Shown: positions 24,041-33,800 of the stretch, piece after piece | Layout: every line of letters begins with the position of its first letter | Position numbering within the stretch: position 1 is the stretch's first letter | Origin: Streptomyces parvus | Lineage (GTDB): Bacteria; Actinomycetota; Actinomycetes; Streptomycetales; Streptomycetaceae | Length of the DNA: 64,000 nucleotides | Direction of reading: 5' to 3' | Assembly (NCBI RefSeq): GCF_014648875.1 | Contig: NZ_BMRY01000010.1 | Location: 186,001 to 250,000, forward strand | Notes under the pieces: generated by a model | What the model was told of the DNA's origin: nothing | The model's input: only the letters and a program-made list of their open reading frames with translations | Database searches by the model: none | Made by a program: the position numbers and the translations under genes

Positions 24041-25506
24041 TGGGCCGGAGCCTCCTCCGGGGCGGGCTCACCGCGCCCCGCCAACCGCTCGCGCCACGCG
24101 GCCAGCACGGCCGCATCCGTGGGCGGCGTGGCCAGCGAGACGACGACGTACACGGCCAGCGACGCCAGCAGCCCGTAGTAGATCGGCTGATTGGCGAGGA
24201 TCCCGTAGTGCCACATCAGCCCGACCACCGCGACACCCCCCACGCACACCGCCGACAGCGCCCCGGCCGCCGTGCCGCGCCGCCACAGCAGCCCGCCGAT
24301 GATCGGCACGAGCAGCCCGCCGACCAGCAGGTTGTAGGCCACGGTCAGCGCTTCCACCACATCATTCAGCGCGATGGCGATCAGGATGACGGCGATGCCC
24401 ATGATGAGGATGAACGCCCGGTTCCCCTTGACCTCGTCATGCGGCTCGTCCCCGGCGCCGTCCCCGCCGCGCCCGACGGCTCCCCGCAGCCGGGACCAGA
24501 TGTCGTTGTTGGCGACGGTGGCGCAGGCGATCAGCGCGCCGGAGGACGTCGACATCACGGCGGCCAGCGCGGCGGCGAGCACGAGCCCGCGCACCCCTAC
24601 CGGCAGCTCGTCCGTGACGATCGTCGCGAAGGCGGAGTCGGCGCTGGCGAGGTCCGGGTACATCACCTTGGCGGCGGTGCCGATGACGGCCCCGGCGATG
24701 GCGTAGACGAGGCAGTACGTACCGGCGACCGTCCCGCCCCACCGCGCCGTCGTGTCGCTGCGCGCGGTGAAGACGCGCTGCCAGATGTCCTGCCCGATGA
24801 GCATGCCGAAGGTGTAGATCAGGACGTAGGTGAAGATCGTCTCGCCGCCGATGCCGAGCGGGTCGAAGTACTCGGTCGGCAGCTGGGCCTTCATCTCGCT
24901 GAAGCCGCCTGCCTTGACGACGGCGACGGGCAGCAGGATCAGCAGGATTCCGATGGTCTTGACGACGAACTGGACCATGTCGGTCAGGGTGATCGACCAC
25001 ATGCCGCCGAGCGTCGAGTAGGCGACGACGATGGTGCCGCCGAGGACGATGGCGACGGTGCGGTTCACGTCGAAGAGGACGTCGAAGATGGTGGCGTACG
25101 CGATGGTCGAGGTGACCGCGAGCATCAGCGTGTACGCCCACATGACGACGCCGGAGATGATCCCGGCCCGCCCGCCGTAGCGGAGGTCGAGCATCTCGGA
25201 GACGGTGTAGACCTTCAGCCGGGCGATCCGCGCCGAGAAGAAGACGGAGAGCGCGAGGAGCCCGAGGCCGATGGTGAAGACCATCCACGCGCCGGAGAGC
25301 CCGTACTGGTAGCCGAGGCCGACACCCCCGATGGTGGAGGCGCCGCCGAGGACGATGGCCGCCATGGTGCCGGAGTACATGGCGGGACCGAGGCGGCGTC
25401 CGGCGACCAGGAACTCGCTCTTGGACTTGGCGCGGCGCATGCCCCACCAGCCCATGGCGAGCATGCCGGCCAGGTAGACGACGATCACGGCGTAGTCGAC
25501 AGCCAT
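24025..25506 (-). CDS. Sodium:solute symporter (SSS family)
   Basis: This 493-aa, highly hydrophobic protein has about 13 membrane helices. It starts MAVDYAVIVVYLAGMLAMGWWG and contains the SSS-type loop FLVAGRRLGPAMYSGTMAA and the core GLGYQYGLSGAW. Family members import solutes such as proline, pantothenate, urea or guanidino compounds with sodium. The ATG at 25506 follows GGAGGGAAG. It lies upstream of and in line with the ureohydrolase/ThDP genes' direction, but on the far side of the repeat cluster, and is divergent from the PucR regulator. Uptake of the guanidino substrate is an inference from position. Its C-terminus HPSGV-stop is encoded by a repeat element. Confidence 0.88.
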   Translation of the reverse strand: MAVDYAVIVVYLAGMLAMGWWGMRRAKSKSEFLVAGRRLGPAMYSGTMAAIVLGGASTIGGVGLGYQYGLSGAWMVFTIGLGLLALSVFFSARIARLKVYTVSEMLDLRYGGRAGIISGVVMWAYTLMLAVTSTIAYATIFDVLFDVNRTVAIVLGGTIVVAYSTLGGMWSITLTDMVQFVVKTIGILLILLPVAVVKAGGFSEMKAQLPTEYFDPLGIGGETIFTYVLIYTFGMLIGQDIWQRVFTARSDTTARWGGTVAGTYCLVYAIAGAVIGTAAKVMYPDLASADSAFATIVTDELPVGVRGLVLAAALAAVMSTSSGALIACATVANNDIWSRLRGAVGRGGDGAGDEPHDEVKGNRAFILIMGIAVILIAIALNDVVEALTVAYNLLVGGLLVPIIGGLLWRRGTAAGALSAVCVGGVAVVGLMWHYGILANQPIYYGLLASLAVYVVVSLATPPTDAAVLAAWRERLAGRGEPAPEEAPAHPSGV

Positions 25507-25610
25507 GGGCTTCCCTCCGTCTCGCGCAAACAGATGTACGTGCGAGGAAGACGGTAGGTGGCCGAAAGCCGACGCTGAAGTGTACGTTTCCTCCACTCTC
25601 ACCCTCTCGA

Positions 25611-27272
25611 ATGGATGAACCGTCCATGCCGATTCCTTCCGAGGGCAGCACACCGCCCTCTCCCCTCTCCCCACCCGGTCCGCCGACCCCGCCCATCCCC
25701 CTGGCGGAGCTGCTGGCGAGCAAGGACCTGGGCCTGCGCCGGATCGCGGGCCCGGCCGAGGCCGAGCTGCTCTGGGTGCACACCTCGGAGATGGCGGACC
25801 CGTATCCGTACCTGCTCGGCGGCGAGCTGCTGCTGAGCGCCGGGGTGCTGCTGACGGACCCGGACACTTACGTCGGCCGGCTGGTGGAGGCGGGGGCGGC
25901 GGCGCTGGGGTTCGGGGTGCGCCCGGTGCACGAGACGGTGCCCGGGGCGCTGATCGAGGCGTGCGACCGGCAGGGCCTGCCGCTGCTGGAGGTTCCGCCG
26001 GAGACCCCGTTCACGGCGATCGCGCGGACGGTGTGGCGGCTGATGGCCGAGGCGCGCCACCGCGAACTGCGCCGGGTGACCCGTGCCCAGCAGGCCCTGG
26101 CGACGGCGGCGGCCCGCCCCGACCCCGTACCGGCGGTCCTGCACCAGCTCGCGGCGCAGCTCGGCGGCCGGGCGGTGCTGCTGACGGCACGGGGCGAGGA
26201 GGTCCACGCGGCGGGCCGCGATCCGGCCGAGGAGATCGACGCGGCGGGCCACCCCCTGGCCCCGGAGGCGGCGGGAGCCCTGACCCGCCTGGCGCGTGTG
26301 GTGGCCCGCGAACGCCCCGGCTCCCCCGCGTCGGCCACGGACACGCACGGCGACACGCACTTGTCGGCGTACGCGCTGGGCGGCGCGGAGGGCCTGGTCC
26401 TGGCGCTGGCGACCCGGCGGCGGGAGTCCGGCGACCACACGGTGGCAGGCATCGCGGTGGTCCTCCTCTCCCTCCTGGCCGCCCCCCACCAGGGCGCGGA
26501 CGCGGCGGGCCGTTCGGCGGCCCTGGTCCGCATGCTGCTGGGCGCCGACCCCGCCGAGGTGGCCCCGCTGCTCGGCGCCACCGGCCTCTGGACGGTGATC
26601 CACGCCCGCCGCACGGACGGCACTCCGGCGGACGCCCTGACGGCCGGGGCCCTGGGCGCGTCGCTGGGCACGGCGCTGGTGGACGCGGGTCGCGGGGGCG
26701 GCGAGGCGGTACGGCTGCTGCTGCCGGGCGCGGTGCCGGAGGACGAGGCCGCACGACTGCTGCCGGACGCGGAAGCGGAACGACCGCTGCCGGAGGCGGA
26801 GGGAGAGCCGGCACGACGGCAACCGGGCATGGCACCGCAGGACGAGGCGGTACGGCCGCCGGCGGACAGGGTCACCCCGCAACCCGGCTGGACGCTCGGC
26901 GCGTCCGCCCCCGCCCCCGTCACCGCGCTCGACGCCGCCGACGCCCGGGCCGCCCGCGCCCTGGCCCACGCCCGGGCGACCCGCGCCCCGCTGGCGGTGG
27001 ACACCCCCGTGAGCGGCCTCGCCGCCCTGGTCCCGCCCGAACAGGCGGCCGCCCACGCCCGCACCCTCCTCGCCCCGCTCACCGCACCGCTGGCCGACAC
27101 CCTGCGCTGCTGGCTCGCCCTGCACGGCAACTGGGACCGTACGGCGGTGGCGCTCGGCGTCCACCGCAACACCGTGCGCCAACGCATCGGGCGGTGCGGG
27201 GAGTTGCTGGACGCGGACCTGGACGACATGGACGTACGGGCAGAGCTGTGGTTCGCGCTGCGGCAGGGGTGA
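25611..27272 (+). CDS. PucR-family transcriptional regulator
   Basis: This 553-aa protein has an N-terminal PucR domain (LAELLASKDLGLRRIAG, then LLGGELLLSAGVLL) and a C-terminal helix-turn-helix of the PucR/CdaR type (CWLALHGNWDRTAVALGVHR, then NTVRQRIGR). The middle (about 360-430) is a low-complexity Glu/Pro/Arg linker. PucR regulators commonly control purine, urea and amino-acid use. It is divergent from the sodium symporter with 104 nt between the starts, so it most likely controls symporter expression and perhaps the ureohydrolase operon. The start at 25611 is the first ATG; one at 25626 is possible. Confidence 0.87.
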   Translation: MDEPSMPIPSEGSTPPSPLSPPGPPTPPIPLAELLASKDLGLRRIAGPAEAELLWVHTSEMADPYPYLLGGELLLSAGVLLTDPDTYVGRLVEAGAAALGFGVRPVHETVPGALIEACDRQGLPLLEVPPETPFTAIARTVWRLMAEARHRELRRVTRAQQALATAAARPDPVPAVLHQLAAQLGGRAVLLTARGEEVHAAGRDPAEEIDAAGHPLAPEAAGALTRLARVVARERPGSPASATDTHGDTHLSAYALGGAEGLVLALATRRRESGDHTVAGIAVVLLSLLAAPHQGADAAGRSAALVRMLLGADPAEVAPLLGATGLWTVIHARRTDGTPADALTAGALGASLGTALVDAGRGGGEAVRLLLPGAVPEDEAARLLPDAEAERPLPEAEGEPARRQPGMAPQDEAVRPPADRVTPQPGWTLGASAPAPVTALDAADARAARALAHARATRAPLAVDTPVSGLAALVPPEQAAAHARTLLAPLTAPLADTLRCWLALHGNWDRTAVALGVHRNTVRQRIGRCGELLDADLDDMDVRAELWFALRQG

Positions 27273-27390
27273 CCGGGAGAGACCGGACCCCCGCGTGACC
27301 GATGAGTTCCGGCGCCCGCCCCGTCCTACTGATGAACAACGCGACGGATCCCGCCGCGAGCTCACGGACAACGGACAGGCGGTACCGACG

Positions 27391-27660
27391 ATGGACAAGG
27401 AATTCACCGCGACCCTGCGGAAGAGCCCGAGCAAGGGCGGCTGGACCTATGTGGTGTGGCCCGAGTCGGCCGAGTTCTTCGGCACCCGCGGCCTGGTGAA
27501 GGTCCGGGGCACCGTCGACGGCCACCCGTTCCGGAGTTCGTTCATGGCCCTGGGGGACGGCACGCACAAGCTGCCCGTGAAGGCGGACGTCCGCAAGGCG
27601 ATCGGCAAGGAGGAGGGGGACACCGTGACCGTCCGCCTGGAGGAGCGGATTTCCGGGTGA
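27391..27660 (+). CDS. DUF1905-domain protein
   Basis: This 89-aa protein has the DUF1905 pattern EFTATLRKSPSKGGWTYVVW, then FFGTRGLVKVRGTVDGHPFR and LPVKADVRKAIGKEEGDTV; the fold is a small beta barrel. The ATG at 27391 is preferred because it begins at the domain; an in-frame GTG at 27295 would add 32 residues of atypical composition. A strong hairpin follows directly. The function is unknown; relatives are often fused to YdeI/OmpD-associated domains, as in the second DUF1905-type gene of this window at 59850. Confidence 0.75.
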   Translation: MDKEFTATLRKSPSKGGWTYVVWPESAEFFGTRGLVKVRGTVDGHPFRSSFMALGDGTHKLPVKADVRKAIGKEEGDTVTVRLEERISG

Positions 27661-27663
27661 CCA

Positions 27664-27689
27664 GGGGTGGGCGGGGGCCCGCCCACCCC
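27664..27689 (+). terminator. Terminator hairpin after the DUF1905 gene
   Basis: GGGGTGGGCG (27664-27673) pairs with CGCCCACCCC (27680-27689), beginning 4 nt after the stop codon. It separates the DUF1905 gene from the type VII secretion locus. Confidence 0.65.
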
Positions 27690-27795
27690 GGCCTCACTCC
27701 CGCCGGTCGTGAAACCGCTTCCCCTCACACCCGGCCACCCTGGTGTGTACTCCACGAGAGCCTCTCGGTATGTTGCAGTGGCAAAGGGGGATCGC

Positions 27796-28089
27796 GTGGC
27801 ACGGGATTACGACAGTCAACTGCTCGAATCGGTAGGGGTACGCCGCCGCAGGATGCGCGATGCCCTTCTCTTCGGCACGGGGCGCGCACGGCGCAGCGCC
27901 GACGAGCGGCTCGGGAAGGCGTTCGCGGGTATCGCCATCACCGCTGTGCTCTGCGCCGGCTGCGTCGGCTGGTCCTTTCTCCAGCACACGCTGGAGAAAC
28001 AGAAGGCCGAGCAGGAGAAGCAGCAACAGCGGCAGGCGCAGCGGTACGAACCGCCGACGCATTCTTCCGGCCCGGAGAAGGGCCCCTGA
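27796..28089 (+). CDS. Small single-pass membrane protein at the head of the type VII locus
   Basis: This 97-aa protein has a basic N-terminal half (VRRRRMRDALLFG, then RARRSADERLGK), one membrane helix (FAGIAITAVLCAGCVGWSFL, residues about 43-62) and a charged Gln/Lys-rich, probably coiled-coil tail (LEKQKAEQEKQQQRQ). The GTG at 27796 follows AAAGGGGGA at proper spacing. It precedes EccD by about 170 nt in the same direction. The location suggests an accessory membrane part of the secretion system, but no family is recognised. Confidence 0.7.
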   Translation: MARDYDSQLLESVGVRRRRMRDALLFGTGRARRSADERLGKAFAGIAITAVLCAGCVGWSFLQHTLEKQKAEQEKQQQRQAQRYEPPTHSSGPEKGP

Positions 28090-28205
28090 TCAACTCCGGC
28101 CGAGGAACCACCCGGTGGCCGAAAATGCATCAGGCAGGCGTTGCAGGCGATATTTCGCCGGGATCAGAAATGCGCCAACCGCACGACACACTTGGCCCAA
28201 TTGGC

Positions 28206-28217
28206 CCGAAATTTCGG
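28206..28217. promoter_or_regulatory. 12-bp palindrome upstream of eccD
   Basis: CCGAAATTTCGG is a perfect palindrome in an AT-richer island about 40 nt before the EccD start. Related half-sites occur upstream: GGCCGAAAAT near 28112 and ATATTTCGCCGG near 28151. This looks like a regulator binding site for the secretion operon. Confidence 0.4.
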
Positions 28218-28258
28218 AATATCACGATGATAGGTTTCCGTAAGTGGTGAGCACAGCA

Positions 28259-29602
28259 ATGACGTCCCGCTCGGAACTGAGCCGGGTGACCCTGGTCGGT
28301 GAGCGGCGCCGGGCCGACATCGTGCTGCCCTCGGACACCCCGATCGGTCAACTACTGCCGGACATACTCCAGTTGCTGGACGACCGCGCGGCATCGCGGC
28401 CCTTGACCAGGCAGTTGATCACCTCCGACGGTTCCGCCCTGCCGCACGACAGCACCCTCGCCTCGGCGGGCGTCAGCGACGGCGCCGTCCTGCGTCTGGT
28501 CAGGACCCACGCGGCGCCGCCCGCCCCGGTGGTCCACGACGTCACGGACCAGGTGGCCGACCATCTCGACCTCCAGGCCTGGCGCTGGCGTCCTGCCGCA
28601 CGCAGGGTCTCCGCCGGGGCGTCGACCGTGGCCTTCTCGGTGATCGCCGCTCTGCTGGCCCGGCGGGAGGTCCCCCTGGGCACCCTGGCCGTCGCGCTGA
28701 CGGTCGTCACCGCGGTCCTTCTTGTGGGCGGCACGCTGTTCGCCCGGATCGGCACGGGCAACCGCGGGCTGGCCACCGCGCTGCTGTTCGTCTCCGGCGG
28801 CCTCGGCATCCTCACGGCCTGGACCGCCGCCGACGCGTACGCGTGGTCGGGCCAGGCCCGGCTCGCCGCGGTGGCGACGGCGGTGGCCCTGGCTCTGCTG
28901 CTGCTCGGCTTCTTCTCGCCGCTCGGCCGCGGCGGTCTGATCGGCGCGGGTGCCACGGCGGTCGTGGCCGCGGTGTGGGAGGGCGTCGCCGCGGTGGAGT
29001 CGGATCCGGCCCGACTGGGCGCCGTGATGGCCGTGTTCTCCGTGGTCCTGCTCGGCATGCTGCCCCGGCTGGCCCTGATGGCGTCCGGCCTCACCGCGCT
29101 CGACGATCGGCGGTCGGGCGGGGTCTCCGTCAGCCGCCACGACGTCGCCGACGCACTGGCCGCCACGCACCGCGGACTCGCCCTCGCGACCGTGGTCACC
29201 GCGGTCTCGGCGACCGCTGCGGGCTGGCTCCTCACGCTGGCCGCCCGGCCGACCGTGTGGACGGTTCTCCTGCCCTCGCTGGTGGCGGTGGTACTCCTGT
29301 CGAGGGCGCGTGCGTTTCCCCTGGTGGCCGAGGTGGTGGCGCTGTTCTCCGCCGCGGCGGTGCTTCTCGTCCGCCTCGTGATGCTGTGGATGGACCAAGC
29401 CTCCGGGGGTGCGGGCCCCGTCGTCGTGCTCGGCGTGGCAGCGCTGCTGCCGCTGCTCGTTCTGTCGGTGGAGCCCCCCGAGCACGTACGGGTGCGGCTC
29501 CGGCGCACCGCCGACCTCGTCGAGTCCGTCGGCATGGTGGGGCTGTTCCCGCTCGCCATCGGTGTGTTCGGTGTGTACGGCCAGTTGCTCGACAAGTTCT
29601 GA
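28259..29602 (+). CDS. eccD: EccD, type VII secretion integral membrane protein
   Basis: This 447-aa protein has an N-terminal ubiquitin-like (YukD) domain (SRVTLVGERRRADIVLPSD, residues about 7-85) followed by about 11 hydrophobic helices from residue 115 to the end, the layout of EccD, which forms the central pore part of mycobacterial ESX systems. The ATG at 28259 has GGTGAG at 7-nt spacing; GTG codons at 28244 and 28247 are alternatives. It is the first membrane component of the locus and lies 59 nt before the ATPase gene at 29662. Confidence 0.85.
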   Translation: MTSRSELSRVTLVGERRRADIVLPSDTPIGQLLPDILQLLDDRAASRPLTRQLITSDGSALPHDSTLASAGVSDGAVLRLVRTHAAPPAPVVHDVTDQVADHLDLQAWRWRPAARRVSAGASTVAFSVIAALLARREVPLGTLAVALTVVTAVLLVGGTLFARIGTGNRGLATALLFVSGGLGILTAWTAADAYAWSGQARLAAVATAVALALLLLGFFSPLGRGGLIGAGATAVVAAVWEGVAAVESDPARLGAVMAVFSVVLLGMLPRLALMASGLTALDDRRSGGVSVSRHDVADALAATHRGLALATVVTAVSATAAGWLLTLAARPTVWTVLLPSLVAVVLLSRARAFPLVAEVVALFSAAAVLLVRLVMLWMDQASGGAGPVVVLGVAALLPLLVLSVEPPEHVRVRLRRTADLVESVGMVGLFPLAIGVFGVYGQLLDKF

Positions 29603-29661
29603 CATTCATGCGCGGGGCGGCTCCGGTCGGGGGATCGGAGCGGCGGAGGAGAAGGGCAGAC

Positions 29662-30879
29662 ATGCCGAACGGGAACAACTGGCAGGGTGACGTGCTGCGT
29701 GACCTGAGGGGTACGCCTCCCCAGCAGCACGCGACGGGGAACGACCCGGCACAGAGCCATGCCCAGGCGCAGCGTCGCAGCCCGGCGCAGGAGCAGTCCC
29801 CGGCGCAACAGCAACCCCACCCGCAGCCACAGCCACAGCCACAGCCACAGCCACAGCCACAGGAGCCTGCGGGAACAGGGGCACGGCCACCGGGCCGGAG
29901 CGCCGCCGCCTCGCACGGACCCTCCGTTCCCCCGACGCGTAGGCAACGCCCCGCCCGCTCCCCCGACTCCCGCCCCGTGGTCGACAGCGCGCTGACCGGG
30001 ACGGCTCGCCGCCCCCAGCCGGGCGAGTCGGCGGCCGCGCGAATATCGCGCGCGGTACGCCGGATCGCTTCCTCGTCGGCGGCTCGGGAGGTCGCCGAGC
30101 TGACCCGGACCGCGGAGCAGATCCAGCAGCCGGTGACGACCGGCCGGCAGATCGCCGTCACCTCCATCCGGGGCGGTGCGGGCAAGACGACGGTGGCCGC
30201 GCTGCTCGGCACGGCGTACGCGCACTACCGCCACGACCCGGTCCTCCTCGTCGAGGCCGACCCGGCGCTCGGTTCGCTGCCGCTGCGCCTCGGTGCCGAG
30301 TCCCTCCGCTGGACCACGGCCGATGTGGCGGACATCGTGGAGCCGCAGATGTCGCTGCTCGACGTCACCGGCTATCTCGTCCAGCTCCCCGACAACGCCT
30401 GGCTGCTGCCCGGCAGTCAGGGCCGGATCGGGGCGATGCTGGACACGGCGGCGTACGAGCGGGTCATGGTGGCGCTGCGCCGCTACTTCGGAGTGACCGT
30501 GGTCGACTGCGAGACCCTGCCGGCCGAGGTCGCCCGCGTCGCGCTCTCGGCCGCCCAGGCCCGGGTGCTGGCCGTCCCCGCCACGCTGGACGGCATCAGC
30601 AGTACGTACGCGGTCCTCCAGTGGATGCAGGGGCTGCCCCGTCACATGATCGCCGGGACCGTGGTGGCGCTCACCAGCACGACGTCCCGCCCCGGGATCG
30701 ACGTGGAGGCGGCCGCCGAGAGACTCCGGTCCACCGGTGCGGCCGTCCACGTCCTCCCTCACGACCGGCATCTGGCGGCAGGCGGAGAACTCCGCACCGA
30801 ACTGCTCGCCCGGCCGACGCGGCTGGCCGCCACCCGGCTGGCCGCCGAGGTCTTCCAGCTCTCCCAGAAGCGCCGGTAA
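29662..30879 (+). CDS. MinD/ParA-like ATPase with Pro/Gln-rich N-terminus (EspI-like)
   Basis: In this 405-aa protein, residues 1-110 are disordered and rich in Pro, Gln and Ala, including a (Pro-Gln)n run. From about 150 onward is a MinD/ParA-type P-loop domain with Walker A RGGAGKTT at 170-177 and VLLVEADPALGS. The first lysine of the deviant Walker motif (K-G-G) is replaced by Arg, which may alter dimer-dependent ATP hydrolysis. EspI in mycobacterial ESX-1 has the same Pro-rich plus ATPase layout and modulates secretion in response to ATP. GGAGGAGAAGGG precedes the ATG. The stop lies 5 nt before the EccC start. Confidence 0.85.
   Translation: MPNGNNWQGDVLRDLRGTPPQQHATGNDPAQSHAQAQRRSPAQEQSPAQQQPHPQPQPQPQPQPQPQEPAGTGARPPGRSAAASHGPSVPPTRRQRPARSPDSRPVVDSALTGTARRPQPGESAAARISRAVRRIASSSAAREVAELTRTAEQIQQPVTTGRQIAVTSIRGGAGKTTVAALLGTAYAHYRHDPVLLVEADPALGSLPLRLGAESLRWTTADVADIVEPQMSLLDVTGYLVQLPDNAWLLPGSQGRIGAMLDTAAYERVMVALRRYFGVTVVDCETLPAEVARVALSAAQARVLAVPATLDGISSTYAVLQWMQGLPRHMIAGTVVALTSTTSRPGIDVEAAAERLRSTGAAVHVLPHDRHLAAGGELRTELLARPTRLAATRLAAEVFQLSQKRR
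29824..29862 (+). repeat. Hexanucleotide tandem repeat coding for Pro-Gln
   Basis: About six uninterrupted CAGCCA units encode a (Gln-Pro)n tract in the EspI-like ATPase. Such a tract can vary in length by replication slippage without a frameshift, changing the linker length. Confidence 0.85.
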
Positions 30880-30884
30880 CACCC

Positions 30885-33800
30885 ATGAGTACCCGACTGG
30901 TTCACCGCCCCGCCCGGACCACCCGTCCGCCGGCCGCGCCCGCGCCCCGCACCATCGAGGCCCCGCCCAACCTTCCCGAGGGGAAGGCGGGCAACATCGC
31001 CATGTCGTTGCTGCCGGTCGCCGGGGTCATGTCGTCCGTGGTGATGATGACGGTCGTCCGCAACAGCCAGTTCGCCGCCCTCGGCGCGATCATCCTGGTC
31101 GTCACCGTGATCGGCTCCGTGGCCCTGCTGTTCTCTCAGCGTGGCAAGGCCCAGCGCACGCGCCGCACTCAGCGCGAGGCGTATCTCGCCTACGTGGAGG
31201 ATCTGCGGGAGGAGCTCTCGGGCGAGGAGCGCGAGCGGCGTGAGCGCGCCGATGTCCTGAACCCTCCGCCGTACGCCCTGTACGACATCGTGCGGGACCC
31301 GGCGCGGCTCTGGGAGCGGCGCAGGGTCGACGACGACTTCCTGAGGGTGCGGGTCGGCACCGGTGAGATGCCCGTACGGGATCTGCAGATCGCCGAGCCG
31401 GGGTCGACGGTGCTCACCCCACCCGACCTCTTCATGCTCAACGAGGCGTCGGCGCTGGTGAACCGGTTCCGTAACGGCACCGAACTTCCGCTCACCGTCC
31501 CGCTGGACCGCATCGGCAACGTCAGTGTGATCGGCCCCCGCGAGGACTGTCTGCGGGTGGCCCGCGCCCTGCTGGTCCAGACGGCCTCCCTGCACGCGCC
31601 CGACGACGTGGCCGTCGCCCTCGCCGCGCCGGGGGACCGCATGGCCGACTGGGAATGGGCCAAGTGGCTGCCGCACCTGCTCGACACCGAGCAGTTCGAC
31701 GGCCCGGTCGCCGCCCGCCGCATCGCCCCCTCCGCCCCGCAGCTCGCCCGGCAGATCGGGGCGGAGCTGCGTCGCCGGGCCTCGTACGCGGCCGAGGTCC
31801 GCCGGGGCCTGGCCGGCCGGGACGCGCTGTCCATGAACTCCCGGCTGCTCGTCGTCACCGACGGGCACGGCGAGGACGCGGTGGATCTGCCGCGCCCGGA
31901 CGACGCCGTCGGCCTGCGGGAGATGGGCGTCACCGTGCTGCATCTGCTGGAGCAGCGGGTGCAGGAGCCGGGGCACGTCAGCGTGCGGATCACGGTCGAC
32001 GGCGCGGACGTGACCATCGAGGACCTGCGTACGCCGGAGCCCGTGGAGGCGCACGGCACGGTGGACGAGGCGGGCATCCCGTTCGCGGAGGGTCTGGCTC
32101 GGATGCTCGCGCCGCTGCGGCTGTCCGCGGAGTCCCTGGGGGACGCTCCGTTGTCCGGTCCGGTGGAGTTCGCGGCGATGCTCGGTATCGACGACGTGGC
32201 CCGGCTCGATCTGGACCGGCTGTGGGCACCGCGCGGCGAACGCGCCTTCCTGCGCGTCCCGATCGGCATCAGCGACTCCCACGAGCCGGTGCTGCTGGAT
32301 CTCAAGGAGTCCTCGGAGCTGGGGATGGGCCCGCACGGTCTGTGCGTGGGCGCGACGGGTTCGGGCAAGTCGGAGCTGCTGCGCACCCTGGTCCTGGCCC
32401 TCGTGGCCACCCATCCGCCGGAGGATCTGGCGCTCGTGCTGGTCGACTACAAGGGCGGGGCGACGTTCGCGCCGTTCGCGGAGCTGCCGCATGTGGCCGG
32501 GGTCATCACCAACCTGGAGAACCAGGCGGGGCTCGTCGAGCGGGTCCACTCCTCCCTCGCCGGCGAGGTCAGGCGCCGCCAGCAGGCCCTCAAGGACGCG
32601 GGGAACGTCGCGGACATCGGGGACTACGCGGCCCTGCGCGCCGAGAAGCGGCCGGATCTGGACCCGCTGCCGCACCTCTTCGTGGTGATCGACGAGTTCG
32701 GGGAACTCCTCACCGCAAAGCCGGACTTCATCGACCTCTTCCTCTCCATCGGCCGCATCGGCCGCTCCATCGGCGTCCACCTCCTGCTCTCCAGCCAGCG
32801 CATCGAGGGCGGCAAGCTCAAGGGCCTGGACACCTACCTCTCCTACCGGCTCGGGCTGCGCACCTTCTCCGCCGACGAATCCCGTACGGTCCTGGAGACC
32901 ACGGACGCCTTCCACCTGCCGCCGCTGCCGGGCTTCGGCTATCTGAAGGTCGACACAAGCCACTACGCCCGGTTCAAGGCGGGTTATGTGTCCGGCGCCT
33001 ACCGAGGCCCGGTCCGCAGACACAACGAGGAGGAGGCCGGCCCGCTGGCACTGCCGTACGAGGCGTTCAACACCCTGGCCGGACCGGACGAGGCGCGGCA
33101 GTCCCCGGAACCGGCGTCCCGTCGCCGGGAAACGGGACCCACGGAACTCGGCGTCATGGTCGACCAGTTGACCGGAGCCGCCGCTGCCGTACGGAGTATC
33201 TGGCTGCCGCCGCTGCCCACGGCCACGGCGCTGGACACGGTCGCCGGTCCACTGGACATCGGGCCGAACGGGATGCGACTGGCGGGAGCGGTCGCAGAAG
33301 GACGCCGGACGCCGCTCCGCGTGCCCGTCGGTCTGCTCGACGACCCGGCCAGACAGTGGCAGGGCCAGTGGTTCCTGGACCTGACCGTGGCAGGCGGTCA
33401 CGCGGCGGTGATCGGCGGACCGCAGTCGGGCAAGACGACCCTGCTGCGCACGCTCGTCCTCTCCCTCGCCCTCACCCACACCCCAGGCGAGATCGGCGTG
33501 TACGGACTCGACCTCGTCGGCGGAGGACTGCAGGCGCTGTCAGGTCTGCCGCACGTCGGCGGCATAGCCGGCCGCGCCGACCGGGAGCGGGCGGCGCGCA
33601 CCGTCGAGGAGGTCCGCACGATGCTCGCGCTGCGCGAGGACCTCTTCCGCGAGCACGGCATCGACTCGGTCGATCAGCTGCGCACCCTGCACGCGGCCGG
33701 CCGGCTCCCCGAACTGGCTTCGGCCGAGATCCTCCTCGTCATCGACGGATTCGGTGCGCTCCGTGACGACTTCGACGAGCTGGACGACGCGATCGCCGAC

